A stretch of 64,000 nucleotides of DNA from a virus: IMG/VR virus record IMGVR_UViG_3300024329_000004, positions 1 to 64,000 of that record. One strand, written 5' to 3'. The first letter of the stretch is position 1. Each line of letters begins with the position of its first letter. Positions 47,964 through 57,032 of this stretch are shown piece by piece. The notes under the pieces are model-generated. The model was not told where the DNA came from and made no database searches. It worked only from the letters and a program-made list of their open reading frames with translations. Both the position numbers and the translations under genes were made by a program.

Positions 47964-49163
47964 TTAGAATAATGAAGATGAATATATTAGATTTCTGTTT
48001 AGTCTCTGAAGACCTACTGAAGATAATACTCTATTGATAGGATCTATTACAGATTTTTCAAATTGTGTTTCATAATCTACCTGTGGTGCAATTTCATAAG
48101 GATGGGCACCTGGTTGATATGCATACATTTCACATACATTATGTTTACAATGATATAATTTTAGCTTTTCGCCATTACCAATCATTTTATACTTGTTTTT
48201 ATATTTTGGATTCTGATTCATTAAGAAGTTATAGAATCCTGCTGCCTTGACGTTCGGAGGACATTTTAAACCATATTGAAATTCTATCGTATCATCTACA
48301 ATGTATTTTTCAATATTATTAGTTCTTTTATTGAAAGCTATTTCATCAACATTAGACATCTTAAACTCTTTCTTTGCCGTTTTCAAAAAAGAAACTAATC
48401 TACTTAACATCTCTGCAGTTGGCTTTTCAGATAAAATCAATTTAAGAGCTTCAGTCAAATGCTTTCTTGCTAATGTAGGAGTAGAAGATTGAATAGTATC
48501 AAATCCAATCGTCTTAATCTTCTTAAGAGAAGGGTATCTATCGTCTACTTCGAGCTTATCTTCCCATGCAATGTCTTGTAAATATTTCTTTTTAGCTAAC
48601 CATATTCCTGAATATGCAATTGTTTCTAAATCGAAATATAAAAAGTTGTCTGTGTTCGTAACTTCGGCATACTTTGCCATACATTTCGTGATATAGTCTT
48701 TGATTCTGAACGTATATAATTCCATAATAAACTTATCAATTGGTAGTTTATTATCTCCTAGCCATTCAATAGATTCATACATTTCTTCAAACTGAACGTA
48801 ACATGAATCTGTATCAATATAAACCACGGAAGGTCTTACTAATTTATTCTTAATAGAAATATTGAAATGTTCATGGACCACAGTATCTTTAGGCCAAAAC
48901 TCTTGAAAATATTTATTAAGAATCTTTTCAGAATATAGAATTGCATTCTGTCCTTGTAGTGTAATAGATTCTGCAATGTCTATATTAAAAAAGTGAAACC
49001 ACTTATTACCAAATGCACCATAGATCGAGTTAAGAGTTACTTTAACGGCCTGTTCGTATGCAGTAAACTTGGCGGACATTGTTTGATAGTGATCCGCCAA
49101 GGTTTGCATTTCATCCCGTGTAAGGTCGTCTTCGGGCTTGTTAATTAGTGTGTTTATATCCAT
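47964..49163 (-). CDS. DNA polymerase gp43, C-terminal half (split gene)
   Basis: 399 residues. It begins in the fingers (MDINTLINKPEDDLTRDE...TAYEQAVKVTLNSIYGAFGN) and holds motif B KVTLNSIYGAFGN at 41-53, motif C YIDTDS at 115-120 and the KKKYL motif, then palm and thumb, ending SSLF. The other half, with exonuclease and motif A, is 53083..54480. Together they give 864 residues against 898 in T4 gp43. They must associate to be active, since neither has all catalytic residues. It follows gp45 by 3 nt. The terminal SSLF could be the clamp-binding tail (T4 gp43 ends in LDFLF). Confidence 0.93.
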   Translation of the reverse strand: MDINTLINKPEDDLTRDEMQTLADHYQTMSAKFTAYEQAVKVTLNSIYGAFGNKWFHFFNIDIAESITLQGQNAILYSEKILNKYFQEFWPKDTVVHEHFNISIKNKLVRPSVVYIDTDSCYVQFEEMYESIEWLGDNKLPIDKFIMELYTFRIKDYITKCMAKYAEVTNTDNFLYFDLETIAYSGIWLAKKKYLQDIAWEDKLEVDDRYPSLKKIKTIGFDTIQSSTPTLARKHLTEALKLILSEKPTAEMLSRLVSFLKTAKKEFKMSNVDEIAFNKRTNNIEKYIVDDTIEFQYGLKCPPNVKAAGFYNFLMNQNPKYKNKYKMIGNGEKLKLYHCKHNVCEMYAYQPGAHPYEIAPQVDYETQFEKSVIDPINRVLSSVGLQRLNRNLIYSSSLF

Positions 49164-49166
49164 AAA

Positions 49167-49922
49167 TTACTCTGCTGTTTGGCAAGTTGCAATCGTTAGC
49201 AAAGTTTCTGAATCATTAGATCTAAGAACTACTCTATTGTCTAATACATGGGCAGTGTAATCTTCTTTATCTAAAAGGTTAAGATATTTTTTGAATAATG
49301 TAACGTTAGTTCCTGATTCACCGTCATAATCTGGTGTTACTAACATGTTGTAGGTTTTTCCTAAAAGCTTTACACCATTTCCGTTTGCATTTATTGAGAA
49401 CGTTTCTTCTTTATCTAAAGAGAATAGGTTTCTTACCTTTGCAAGTGAAGTGTAATCTAAATCGAATTTAAAAGTAGAAGCTTCGGTGTTAAAGATACCT
49501 TGAATCTGTGCATCAGTTAGATCTTTATAACCTAAAGATGGCTCTGAACATGCAAGTGTAATTTCTAATTCATCATTAAATATTTTGAATGTAGTTGCAA
49601 CACAATCTTCTTCGTTTTCAACGAATTCGATTTCAGCTGAAATAGCATCATAGTCAAATTGTTTGAATGCATCTGTTATTTTAGAAGCGTCAAAGAATGC
49701 AATCTTTAATTCTTTGTCTGTAGAGATTTCACCATCTTCGATTTGAAAAACTTGAGAAATCGGCATTCTGTGATGCTTAACAGCATCTCTTTGTGGTAAA
49801 TAAGCGGATGCCTGTACGACACCATCTTTTAATTTAAAATAGACAAAAGAATCAATTACTTTAAGTCTATTAACGAAGCCGATGAAGTTGTTTGAATCGA
49901 CCTTACTGATTGAAATTTTCAT
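49167..49922 (-). CDS. Sliding clamp gp45
   Basis: 251 residues (T4 gp45 is 228). KISISKVDSNNFIGFVNRLKVIDSFVYFKLKDG at the start, KIAFFDASKITDAFKQFD, KIFNDELEITLACSEPSL and FKFDLDYTSLAKVRNLF give the two clamp domains. The trimer encircles DNA as processivity factor and, in T4-type systems, as mobile enhancer of late transcription with gp55/gp33. First gene after the terminator that ends nrdA. Confidence 0.85.
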   Translation of the reverse strand: MKISISKVDSNNFIGFVNRLKVIDSFVYFKLKDGVVQASAYLPQRDAVKHHRMPISQVFQIEDGEISTDKELKIAFFDASKITDAFKQFDYDAISAEIEFVENEEDCVATTFKIFNDELEITLACSEPSLGYKDLTDAQIQGIFNTEASTFKFDLDYTSLAKVRNLFSLDKEETFSINANGNGVKLLGKTYNMLVTPDYDGESGTNVTLFKKYLNLLDKEDYTAHVLDNRVVLRSNDSETLLTIATCQTAE

Positions 49923-49979
49923 GAATGTATAATTTTTATTTGTTTATTATTCTACACAAAAATCACAAATAGTTTCAGT

Positions 49980-50018
49980 AAAAAAAGTGAGGCCAGGAAG
50001 TAGCGAACTCCTGGCCTC
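49980..50018 (-). terminator. Hairpin terminator after nrdA
   Basis: 10-bp GC-rich stem GAGGCCAGGA/TCCTGGCCTC with a 10-base loop, then a long T-run on the minus strand. It lies 50 nt after the nrdA stop. A second small hairpin (CCGAGA/TCTCGG) is at 50022-50037. Confidence 0.9.
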
Positions 50019-50068
50019 GATCCGAGAACTATCTCGGTCCTAAGAAGTGGACTTAACCACAACTAATC

Positions 50069-51919
50069 TTATCCATCACATGCTAAACAATCTTCCATTG
50101 CTCGCTGTGCGATGTCTCCTCTTAATACAGATTCTGTTCTCATATAATAAAGAGTTTTTATTCCCTGCTTATAAGCTTCTAAATGAACTTGATTAATATA
50201 TTTAGGTTCAGCCTGTGTAGGAAAAGCTAAATTTAATGAAACTGCTTGATCAATATATTGTTGTCTTACACCAGCTTGTTTAACTAATTCCATTTGATTA
50301 ATTTCTTTAAAGGTTCTAAATACATCTTTAACAGAAATATAAAGATCCTTTTCGTGATCTGTTAATTTGTCATAAGTGGCTTGCTTAATCGGGGCATCAC
50401 TACTTCCTTCCTTTACCCAATATTCTCCTAATACATCAACGCCTTGAACTGAACCACCGTCTTCTAGTATTTTGTCCCATACTGTTTTCTTATTTTGCTT
50501 GATCTTAGTTAACATATTTTCAAGTGCAGGGTTCTTTCTAATAAAAGTTCCTTTTGCAGTTTGTTCAGTAAATACATTTGCTGCCCATGGTTCAATGCCT
50601 GGTGAAACATTTCCTGCTAATTTAGAATTAGAAACAGTAGGAGCAATTGCTCTTAAGTGTGTGTTTCTCATTCCAGTTCCTACACACCAAAGAGGTTCTC
50701 CAAATTCTGTAGCTAAATCTCTACTTGCTCTTTCACTTTCTACTTTGATTTGAGAAAATATCTTTCTAGTTTCAAATTGAGCTGTCAAAGAATCGAATGG
50801 AATATTTCTATCTTGTAAATAAGTATGCCATCCGAGAACTCCTAAACCTAATGCTCTACCCTTTTCAGCGGATCTTACTGCATTTTCAAAGCCTCTCATA
50901 TATTTCGCTCTATGAATAAACTCCTGAAGAACTCCATCTAAAAAGTAAGTTGCAGTATAGATTAAATCAGTATCTTTCCATTCTTCATATCTTTTAAGAT
51001 TCACAGAAGATAAACAACATACAAATGAATGATTTTCATCGGTGTGTAAAGTAATCTCAGAACAGATGTTAGTCATATAAACCTTTAAACCATTTTGCTT
51101 ATACGCATCCGGATTCATTCTATTGATATTACCCTTAAACATTATATAAGGTTCTCCTGTTGCTCTTCTTTTTCTAATCACAGCGGCCCATCTTTTACGA
51201 GCTTCTTTATCTCCAGCCTCGATCTTTTGCATAAACCCGTCAGATACTACGATACATTGATGTACGTTTAAACATTGTCTATTTACATCACCCTTAGGTT
51301 CTCTAACCTCTAACCATTCCCAAAAATCATCATGTTCTATATCTATATTGACTGACGCTGCACCTCTTCTTACTGAACCTTGATTAGTTGCTAAAATAGT
51401 AGAATCATAAATTTTTATAAATGGAACTACTCCGTCTGAAGTTCCGTTTCCTGTAATGGTTGCTCCTGCCGGTCTTATCTGATTTACTCCGATACCAACA
51501 CCGCCTCCATGTTTAGCAAGTAACATTAATTCTAAATTCTTTGAACCTATATCGTGAATTGAATCTGCTACATCTATACCGAAACATGAAATTGGAAGAC
51601 CTCTTTCTGAACCCGTGTTTGAAAAAACTGGAGTTGCAAGATTTAACCATCCTTTCCACATATAATCAAAGAATTTACTTGCTAATTCTGGCTTTCTTAA
51701 TCTTTGTGCAACTGTTGTCGATACTCTCCAGTATGCATCCTTTGGAGTTTCTCCTTCTAGTAAATATCCCTTAGAAACAGTTTTTACATAAACTTCAGTA
51801 TTAGCCCATACTGGGAAGTCTACTCCTAATTTCCATCCTTCAGATTCTCCGAAGTTTCTTTCTTTTCCCTTTTCATTGTATTCGGGGTTTGGTGCGTCGT
51901 TGTAATTTCTTATCATCAT
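50069..51919 (-). CDS. nrdA: Ribonucleotide reductase class Ia alpha subunit NrdA
   Basis: 616 residues (T4 NrdA is 754). No N-terminal ATP cone, so allosteric activity control is absent. NLATPVFSNTGSERGLPISCFG holds the first active-site Cys, AKHGGGVGIGVNQIRPAG, NICSEITLHTDENHSFVCCLSSVNL holds the N-x-C-x-E radical site and a second Cys, and the C-terminal DCLACDG is the redox pair. Converts ribonucleotides to deoxyribonucleotides with NrdB upstream. A small gap (27 nt) separates them. Confidence 0.93.
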   Translation of the reverse strand: MMIRNYNDAPNPEYNEKGKERNFGESEGWKLGVDFPVWANTEVYVKTVSKGYLLEGETPKDAYWRVSTTVAQRLRKPELASKFFDYMWKGWLNLATPVFSNTGSERGLPISCFGIDVADSIHDIGSKNLELMLLAKHGGGVGIGVNQIRPAGATITGNGTSDGVVPFIKIYDSTILATNQGSVRRGAASVNIDIEHDDFWEWLEVREPKGDVNRQCLNVHQCIVVSDGFMQKIEAGDKEARKRWAAVIRKRRATGEPYIMFKGNINRMNPDAYKQNGLKVYMTNICSEITLHTDENHSFVCCLSSVNLKRYEEWKDTDLIYTATYFLDGVLQEFIHRAKYMRGFENAVRSAEKGRALGLGVLGWHTYLQDRNIPFDSLTAQFETRKIFSQIKVESERASRDLATEFGEPLWCVGTGMRNTHLRAIAPTVSNSKLAGNVSPGIEPWAANVFTEQTAKGTFIRKNPALENMLTKIKQNKKTVWDKILEDGGSVQGVDVLGEYWVKEGSSDAPIKQATYDKLTDHEKDLYISVKDVFRTFKEINQMELVKQAGVRQQYIDQAVSLNLAFPTQAEPKYINQVHLEAYKQGIKTLYYMRTESVLRGDIAQRAMEDCLACDG

Positions 51920-51946
51920 ATATTTTATATTAGAATTATTGATTTG

Positions 51947-52954
51947 TTATGAAAACAAATCGTCTTCATCCCAGTTTTCATCTTCGCCTGCTTTAGAATA
52001 ATCAGTAGGTCTTACTGCAAAGAAATCCGTATGTGTATGTCCACCTGTTAAGTGATAGAACCAATCTAATTCTGAAGCACTTTCTTCATTGTATTCAAAG
52101 ATAGATTGATATCCTATTTCTGCTAATTTTTCATTAGCTCTTTTCTTAATAAATTCTTTAAGATCTTCTTTCTTAAGATTTTCTAAATCTCCCATTTCAA
52201 ACATCTTATCAATAAACTTCATTTCCATTTCAACCATTAACTTAGCTGCTTCTTCTACTTGAGATTGAACTGAATCTCTAAGATCAGTATATTCTTCGCA
52301 CATGTGGTTAAATAATTGACAACCCATTTTTGAATGAAGAGATTCATCCCTAACTGACCACTTCATTTGTTGTCCGATTCCCTTAAGTTTATTTCTCATT
52401 TGAAAAGAATAAAGAACGGCGAATGAAGAGTATAATGCAACTCCTTCTCCAAATGCACTGAATATTGCTAAAGATCTAGCAACATCCTTCCTAGCTGTTG
52501 GATTTTTCAAAAGGTCTTCATGAGTATATTCTGCTTCTGTATTCATTAAATAATCGAATCTTTCTGCTGTTGTTGGTTCATGTAAGAATGCTTCAAAATC
52601 TTCAAGGCCTAATGTTTCATTTAAATAAGAGTAAGCGGTTGCATGAATAGTTTCTTGAGAACCAAACAACATTGCCATGTGTTTGATTTCCCATTTAGGA
52701 AACCAATCAGTAACCATCCCTGTCCAATAATCTGAAACTGCACATTCAGTTTGTGCAAACCCCAAAAGAATATTTCCAACTAAATTCTTTTCAGAATCTG
52801 TAAGTGTTTCATTCCAATCCTTGACATCGCCTTGCATTGAAATTTCGGTATGTAACCAAAACGCCTGTGCTTGTTTTAACCATCCTTCAGTATAATATAC
52901 TGGATATTCAAACGGTTTGTATTCTATTCTTTCTTTAAATATTGATGGTTTCAT
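51947..52954 (-). CDS. nrdB: Ribonucleotide reductase beta subunit NrdB
   Basis: 335 residues. Di-iron carboxylate protein: FWLHTEISMQGDVKDW, SQETIHATAY (Glu, His and the radical Tyr), FGEGVALYSSF, and VRDESLHSKMG (Glu/His). Ends DEDDLFS, as expected for the tail that docks into NrdA. Supplies the tyrosyl radical. Follows a terminator that ends the polymerase N-terminal gene, so it starts its own transcript or depends on read-through. Confidence 0.95.
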   Translation of the reverse strand: MKPSIFKERIEYKPFEYPVYYTEGWLKQAQAFWLHTEISMQGDVKDWNETLTDSEKNLVGNILLGFAQTECAVSDYWTGMVTDWFPKWEIKHMAMLFGSQETIHATAYSYLNETLGLEDFEAFLHEPTTAERFDYLMNTEAEYTHEDLLKNPTARKDVARSLAIFSAFGEGVALYSSFAVLYSFQMRNKLKGIGQQMKWSVRDESLHSKMGCQLFNHMCEEYTDLRDSVQSQVEEAAKLMVEMEMKFIDKMFEMGDLENLKKEDLKEFIKKRANEKLAEIGYQSIFEYNEESASELDWFYHLTGGHTHTDFFAVRPTDYSKAGEDENWDEDDLFS

Positions 52955-52997
52955 AAATTATGTTTTCTTAAATTTTTTAACTAGTTCCTAAAGTCTA

Positions 52998-53026
52998 CAA
53001 AAGACCAACTGGTAACAGATTGGTCT
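52998..53026 (-). terminator. Hairpin terminator after DNA polymerase N-terminal gene
   Basis: Stem AGACCAA/TTGGTCT with an 11-base loop, then TTTTG. It lies 57 nt after the stop at 53083, before nrdB. Confidence 0.65.
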
Positions 53027-53082
53027 CGTTAGTAGTCTATATATTCATGTAGAATAATGGACTGCCTCTCGAGACAAAAAGA

Positions 53083-54480
53083 TTATCTTAATCTTTTTTT
53101 AAGTCTGTCGGCTTTAGTGAAATATTCGTATGAGGTTTGTTTATAATCTTTACGCTGATCATATAAATCTCCTAGAATTTTCTTTAACATTGAAGTCTCT
53201 TGTTTATAGACTACTCCGTTTTCACAAACGATTACTTCTTTATCCTTTCTTCGCTCAGCGACTTCATGCTTTGCTACCTTTTCAACAAAGGCGTCAGGTG
53301 AAATATTAAATTGTCTCATTATAGAAGGATATAGTGATGCAAAGTCAAATGCACTTACACCTGCATAATATCCAGTAATGGGTTCTTTTACATAAGCACC
53401 GGCATATTGTGCATTCTTTTCACTGTCTTCCTTCTTTTCAGATCCAATTCGTTTACCTTCTTCTGATAATTTTCGTGCAATCAGAGATTCTGTAACTGCC
53501 ACTGGCGATGCTGCTTTATATAGAGGCATCTTTGTGATGTTTGCCAAGGTTAAAAGAACTTCCATCGATTTCAACTTTTGATCTATATAATAAACCAATA
53601 CGGAATCGACTACATTGTAGTAAATGTATTTTACAAAATCATCCCTATATAAATCCTGTAGAGATCCTGTAAATTTAATCTTGTTAACATTAAGAACTTG
53701 ACCTGAGACATAATCAAGTGCATTAGATTCTTTTACCTTTACACTTCTATCATACTTATCATATAATTGCATGTAATCTAAGATTCCAATATGTAAGGGT
53801 CTGCTGTCATTTCTATCCAAAGATTGTGTCATAGAAACTTCAGCAATATCAATTTGTAATCTTTTACATCTGTTTACAATATATTGCCAATCATAATTAA
53901 TAAAGTTCCAGCCTGTCATCATTGGAAACTTAGGTAGGAACTTCATTAAGAACGTATAGACCATGTCATATTCTGACTCGAATTTCTGATATTTGAATTC
54001 CCAATCCTGATCAAAGTCTTTGAAATACTTATTAGTATCGTCTTCAATTTTTTGGATGCTTTTAGAATCCATATCTTCCAATCCTAATACAATAGCTTTA
54101 TGTTCTGGTGTAATTATGGAAAATGATAGGATTCTACTTTTAGCTTCTTCAGCTTTTGGAAAGCCATCTACGATTTCAGTTTCAATATCGACGAAGTATG
54201 TTTTAGGCATATTGTATGCAAAGATTTCTTCTTTATCCTTTGCGGGTAATGAATCTAAGAAATAAGTTAAAGAAAACTTATTATATCTTCTTGCACTTCC
54301 TAGTTTGACTGATCTGCCATCCCAGTTTTTATGATCTAGACTTCTGCCTTTATCATTATCATTACATACATACCAGTTCTGATACTGTGAAATTGGATAT
54401 TGTTTAAATGCTACTTTACCTTCGGTGTCGTAGTAAGAGATGATAACATCCCTGTCTCTCTGTTCAATATCTAATATCAT
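53083..54480 (-). CDS. DNA polymerase gp43, N-terminal half (split gene)
   Basis: 465 residues of family B polymerase. Exonuclease motifs ExoI FVDIETE (D98, E100), ExoII NFINYDWQYI and ExoIII YYNVVDSVLVYYID; motif A FDFASLYPSIMRQ at about 378-389; the frame ends in the fingers at TKADRLKKRLR. The missing part continues in 47964..49163. Between them lie nrdB, nrdA and gp45, and terminators, so both pieces are separately transcribed. The break position is between motifs A and B, as in split polymerases reported in Aeromonas T4-like phages. Confidence 0.93.
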   Translation of the reverse strand: MILDIEQRDRDVIISYYDTEGKVAFKQYPISQYQNWYVCNDNDKGRSLDHKNWDGRSVKLGSARRYNKFSLTYFLDSLPAKDKEEIFAYNMPKTYFVDIETEIVDGFPKAEEAKSRILSFSIITPEHKAIVLGLEDMDSKSIQKIEDDTNKYFKDFDQDWEFKYQKFESEYDMVYTFLMKFLPKFPMMTGWNFINYDWQYIVNRCKRLQIDIAEVSMTQSLDRNDSRPLHIGILDYMQLYDKYDRSVKVKESNALDYVSGQVLNVNKIKFTGSLQDLYRDDFVKYIYYNVVDSVLVYYIDQKLKSMEVLLTLANITKMPLYKAASPVAVTESLIARKLSEEGKRIGSEKKEDSEKNAQYAGAYVKEPITGYYAGVSAFDFASLYPSIMRQFNISPDAFVEKVAKHEVAERRKDKEVIVCENGVVYKQETSMLKKILGDLYDQRKDYKQTSYEYFTKADRLKKRLR

Positions 54481-54947
54481 TAATAGTTATTTTTCTGACG
54501 GTTAACATTCTCTTCTGCTTTTGCGAAGTAGTAGTTGTATGCTGTTTTAGCATCTAGCCCAATTGAAGCGGCGTAATTAATAAAGAAGTGTAGAATGTCT
54601 ACCCATTCCATATACAATTCTTTTTTGTCGCCTTCGGACATGTCAGAAATTTTTAACTTATCATACTTAGTGAAGTCTTTTTTCCAGTATTTCCATACTG
54701 CATTACCACTTCCGTCTTTAATACCGCCTAGAGCATCTGTCATTTCATGAATTTCGTCAACTACTGCATGTGTGTTACAGTGCCAGAAATCCATAATTTC
54801 TCGGATTGTCATATTATCAAAGTTAAAACCATAAGTCTGCTCTTGCATCTTCTTTTGGTTTTCCATGATATCTGCTAAGTGTGTTGTTGATTGGTCGTAA
54901 AAATCTTTTACTTCTAGATCTTTACATTCGTTGTCAATGTTTGCCAT
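54480..54947 (-). CDS. All-alpha NTP pyrophosphatase, dimeric dUTPase type
   Basis: 155 residues. MTIREIMDFWHCNTHAVVDEIHEMTDALGG carries the first E-x-x-E pair, and KKELYMEWVDILHFFINYAASIGLDAKTAYNYYFAKAEENVNRQ carries E..D and the Lys/Asn-rich end. This is the dimeric dUTPase/MazG layout and matches dUTP or dCTP pyrophosphatases (T4 gp56 has this role). Keeps uracil out of DNA. It is just upstream of the polymerase N-terminal gene and overlaps it by one base. Confidence 0.82.
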   Translation of the reverse strand: MANIDNECKDLEVKDFYDQSTTHLADIMENQKKMQEQTYGFNFDNMTIREIMDFWHCNTHAVVDEIHEMTDALGGIKDGSGNAVWKYWKKDFTKYDKLKISDMSEGDKKELYMEWVDILHFFINYAASIGLDAKTAYNYYFAKAEENVNRQKNNY

Positions 54948-54983
54948 TTTTTCGCTACTTTTTAATGTTACTTATTATTCTAC

Positions 54984-56207
54984 TTAAAATAATGAATCTG
55001 TTTTTAATTCTACTGGTTTTTCTACTGATCTTTTATTAACATTGTTAATAGCTTCAAAGAGATCATTGTTAACAACTTCTGGCGCGTTGTGTAATTTAGC
55101 TAATCTTAAAGAGTTTTTTCTAAACTCTTCTCTTCTTTCGTTATTGTTTGCTAATTCTAAAATCTGTGGAATAGAAGCTGCAATATCTTCTTTGTCTACG
55201 AAGATTGCAAAATCTTCAAGTTCTATGAAAGGAACTCCTTCTGTTCTGTGAATAACGTGAGTTCCCCAGTGTTTGTCAAATAGTGGTATAGTTCCCGCTG
55301 CAATAACCTCACACATTGCATATTCAATCATTGAACCATAGAGTCTTTCTGGTAAGTTAAAGAATTCTGCACCGAACATTGATTTTCCAAGTTCTGCCAT
55401 TCCTTCTGCTAAATTATAAGGCCCATACATATACATTCTGTCTTCGACTTGTGGATATGTAACAGGGTTTTTGATTTCATGAACTTCAAAGATATCTTCT
55501 CTTAGAGTTTTTCTATCTTCTTGTAAAAACATAGGAAGAGCTCCAATAGATCTTTCAACTCCTCTACATTCTGTTACGAAATTATTACCTTTCAATAGTT
55601 CCATAATATCGAACATTCTAAAAGGATCTTTAAATCCAGCAAATCTTCCAAAGTATGTAGTTCTTCTTTCTTGTTCTTCAACTGGAACCACAATATTAGA
55701 CCATGCATCATAGTCATAAGGATTAAGATTCATTTCGATTAATGGAGTATCAGGTGCATGTTCTCTTAATTTATTTGCAAAATTAGATCTTGCAGAATAG
55801 TTGAACATAGCGTCCATTGATTTCATGATTTCCCAATACTTATAATTCTTTGCTAAGTTTGCAGTGTTATGATCTAAGCAGTTTCCTATTTTAATAGGAT
55901 TTTCTAAACCATAAATACAGTGCTCAATAAAATCTTCGTTGAATTCATCTCCTACTGATTTATGCGGATACGATGTGTAATATACTACATCACTTTTTTC
56001 AAGTTCTTTAGCGATATTAGGAATATCCTTTCTTTTAAATTCAGTGCAAACAATATCTGTAGTTTTATGGCGAGGCCATTTCTTTTCTACCGCTGCATAA
56101 ATCGTGGCATCATGGCCTTCTTTTATAAGCCAATTATAAAATTCGATTGTGTGTCTTGTGAGTCCACAACCTTCAACTCCTTTTGCTAATACTAATGCTA
56201 TTTTCAT
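54984..56207 (-). CDS. GT-B glycosyltransferase (group 1 type)
   Basis: 407 residues. KIALVLAKGVEGCGLTRHTIEFYNWLIKEGH is the N-terminal Rossmann half with a Gly loop; TTYFGRFAGFKDPFRMFDIMELL starts the second half; EYAMCEVIAAGTIPLFD replaces the usual EAxA(x)GxPVV donor site. Acceptor unknown. In T4 glycosyltransferases modify DNA, but these are another family; host or virion glycans are alternatives. Ends DSLF, similar to the tails of polymerase and RNase H. Confidence 0.75.
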   Translation of the reverse strand: MKIALVLAKGVEGCGLTRHTIEFYNWLIKEGHDATIYAAVEKKWPRHKTTDIVCTEFKRKDIPNIAKELEKSDVVYYTSYPHKSVGDEFNEDFIEHCIYGLENPIKIGNCLDHNTANLAKNYKYWEIMKSMDAMFNYSARSNFANKLREHAPDTPLIEMNLNPYDYDAWSNIVVPVEEQERRTTYFGRFAGFKDPFRMFDIMELLKGNNFVTECRGVERSIGALPMFLQEDRKTLREDIFEVHEIKNPVTYPQVEDRMYMYGPYNLAEGMAELGKSMFGAEFFNLPERLYGSMIEYAMCEVIAAGTIPLFDKHWGTHVIHRTEGVPFIELEDFAIFVDKEDIAASIPQILELANNNERREEFRKNSLRLAKLHNAPEVVNNDLFEAINNVNKRSVEKPVELKTDSLF

Positions 56208-56557
56208 ATTTGTGATCCGTGTTTTATGTTAAATCCTCCATGTTTTCTGTATGATTGGTCTTCTTCTCCTATTTGTATTTCTCCTTCATATCCTTTTTCA
56301 GATGAATCAGAATATACGTCCATTTCGGAATAGACTAAATCTCCTAATGCGTTATGTGTTTCTTCGTCATTTACCCCGATATCAGTTCCTACTAATTCGT
56401 CCATTCCTTCCAGCTCCCAATAGTTTTCTGCTAAGTATTGAACGAATTCTTCTTCGGTTGCTCCTTTATAATTAGGGAATTTTTCAGTGTCTAATGTTAC
56501 GATAGGAGTTGCTTCGGCAATATATCGATACTCGGTTCTTCTTACCTGTACTTTCAT
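56204..56557 (-). CDS. Hypothetical acidic protein, 117 aa
   Basis: MKVQVRRTEYRYIAEATPIVTLDTEKFPNYKGATEEEF, then acidic (DELVGTDIGVNDEE), ending with Gly/His residues. DNA-mimic-like acidity but no known family. ATG overlap with the glycosyltransferase is 4 nt. Confidence 0.55.
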   Translation of the reverse strand: MKVQVRRTEYRYIAEATPIVTLDTEKFPNYKGATEEEFVQYLAENYWELEGMDELVGTDIGVNDEETHNALGDLVYSEMDVYSDSSEKGYEGEIQIGEEDQSYRKHGGFNIKHGSQI

Positions 56558-56824
56558 TTATTTTCCGTTTTCGTAATTATCTAAACCTTGAATGTATGCT
56601 ACTGCATCTAAGAGATTATCTCTTTTATGATTGTAACTTTCTCTTGAAAACTTAAGAGCAACTAATGCTTTAAACATATCAGCGCCACTTACATCATGGC
56701 CTGTCATACCTTTAAATATTAGGGCAGCTCTGTCCATGCCTTCTGAAAAAGGACCGTAATTACGATCCGCTTCTTCACTCCTGTTGTTTACAATTTCGTT
56801 TGCTTCTTCTAAGATACTTTTCAT
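56558..56824 (-). CDS. DUF6378-like conserved phage protein
   Basis: 88 residues. EANEIVNNRSEEADRNYGPFSEGMDRAALIFKGMTG then ADMFKALVALKFSRESYNHKRDNLLDAVAYIQGL. The R-x-x-x-YG, K-x-x-R and D-x-x-D-x-x-x-Y residues are those of a small helical family widespread in phages, of unknown function and reminiscent of MazG-like folds. Confidence 0.65.
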   Translation of the reverse strand: MKSILEEANEIVNNRSEEADRNYGPFSEGMDRAALIFKGMTGHDVSGADMFKALVALKFSRESYNHKRDNLLDAVAYIQGLDNYENGK

Positions 56825-56848
56825 AAGAATGTGTTTAATTATTATACT

Positions 56849-57025
56849 CTATATATGCGTTTTGTTTACGGCTAATTTTTCTAATTTTGATTCTACTAGA
56901 ATTATTAGATCTTCAATTCCTTCGTTATACGCGAATTGTGTTTCGTGGTCCATGTTTGCATACTTAATTTCATCTGCTGCATTGGTTAGTAGATTAACCA
57001 ATACCTTTACGTCTTCTTTGCTCAT
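56849..57025 (-). CDS. Small hypothetical protein, 58 aa
   Basis: ATG 57025, TAG 56849-56851. MSKEDVKVLVNLLTNAADEIKY, then GIEDLIILVESKLEKL: two amphipathic helices, acidic. It fills the gap between two genes and starts 7 nt before the stop-side of the upstream gene. Unrecognised. Confidence 0.55.
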   Translation of the reverse strand: MSKEDVKVLVNLLTNAADEIKYANMDHETQFAYNEGIEDLIILVESKLEKLAVNKTHI

Positions 57026-57032
57026 CTTTGTT

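Noticed and set aside
47964-49163. Split intein between polymerase halves
   Set aside because: No Cys/Ser-led intein N-terminus or HN-C/S end is visible at the ends of either half.
53038-53045. AATATATA box as promoter for nrdB
   Set aside because: A terminator hairpin lies between it and the nrdB start, and nrdB is not a late virion gene; spacing is 83 nt.
47964-54480. Split polymerase as a simple frameshift or sequencing error
   Set aside because: The two parts are about 4 kb apart with intact nrdB, nrdA and gp45 between, so a base error cannot explain it.
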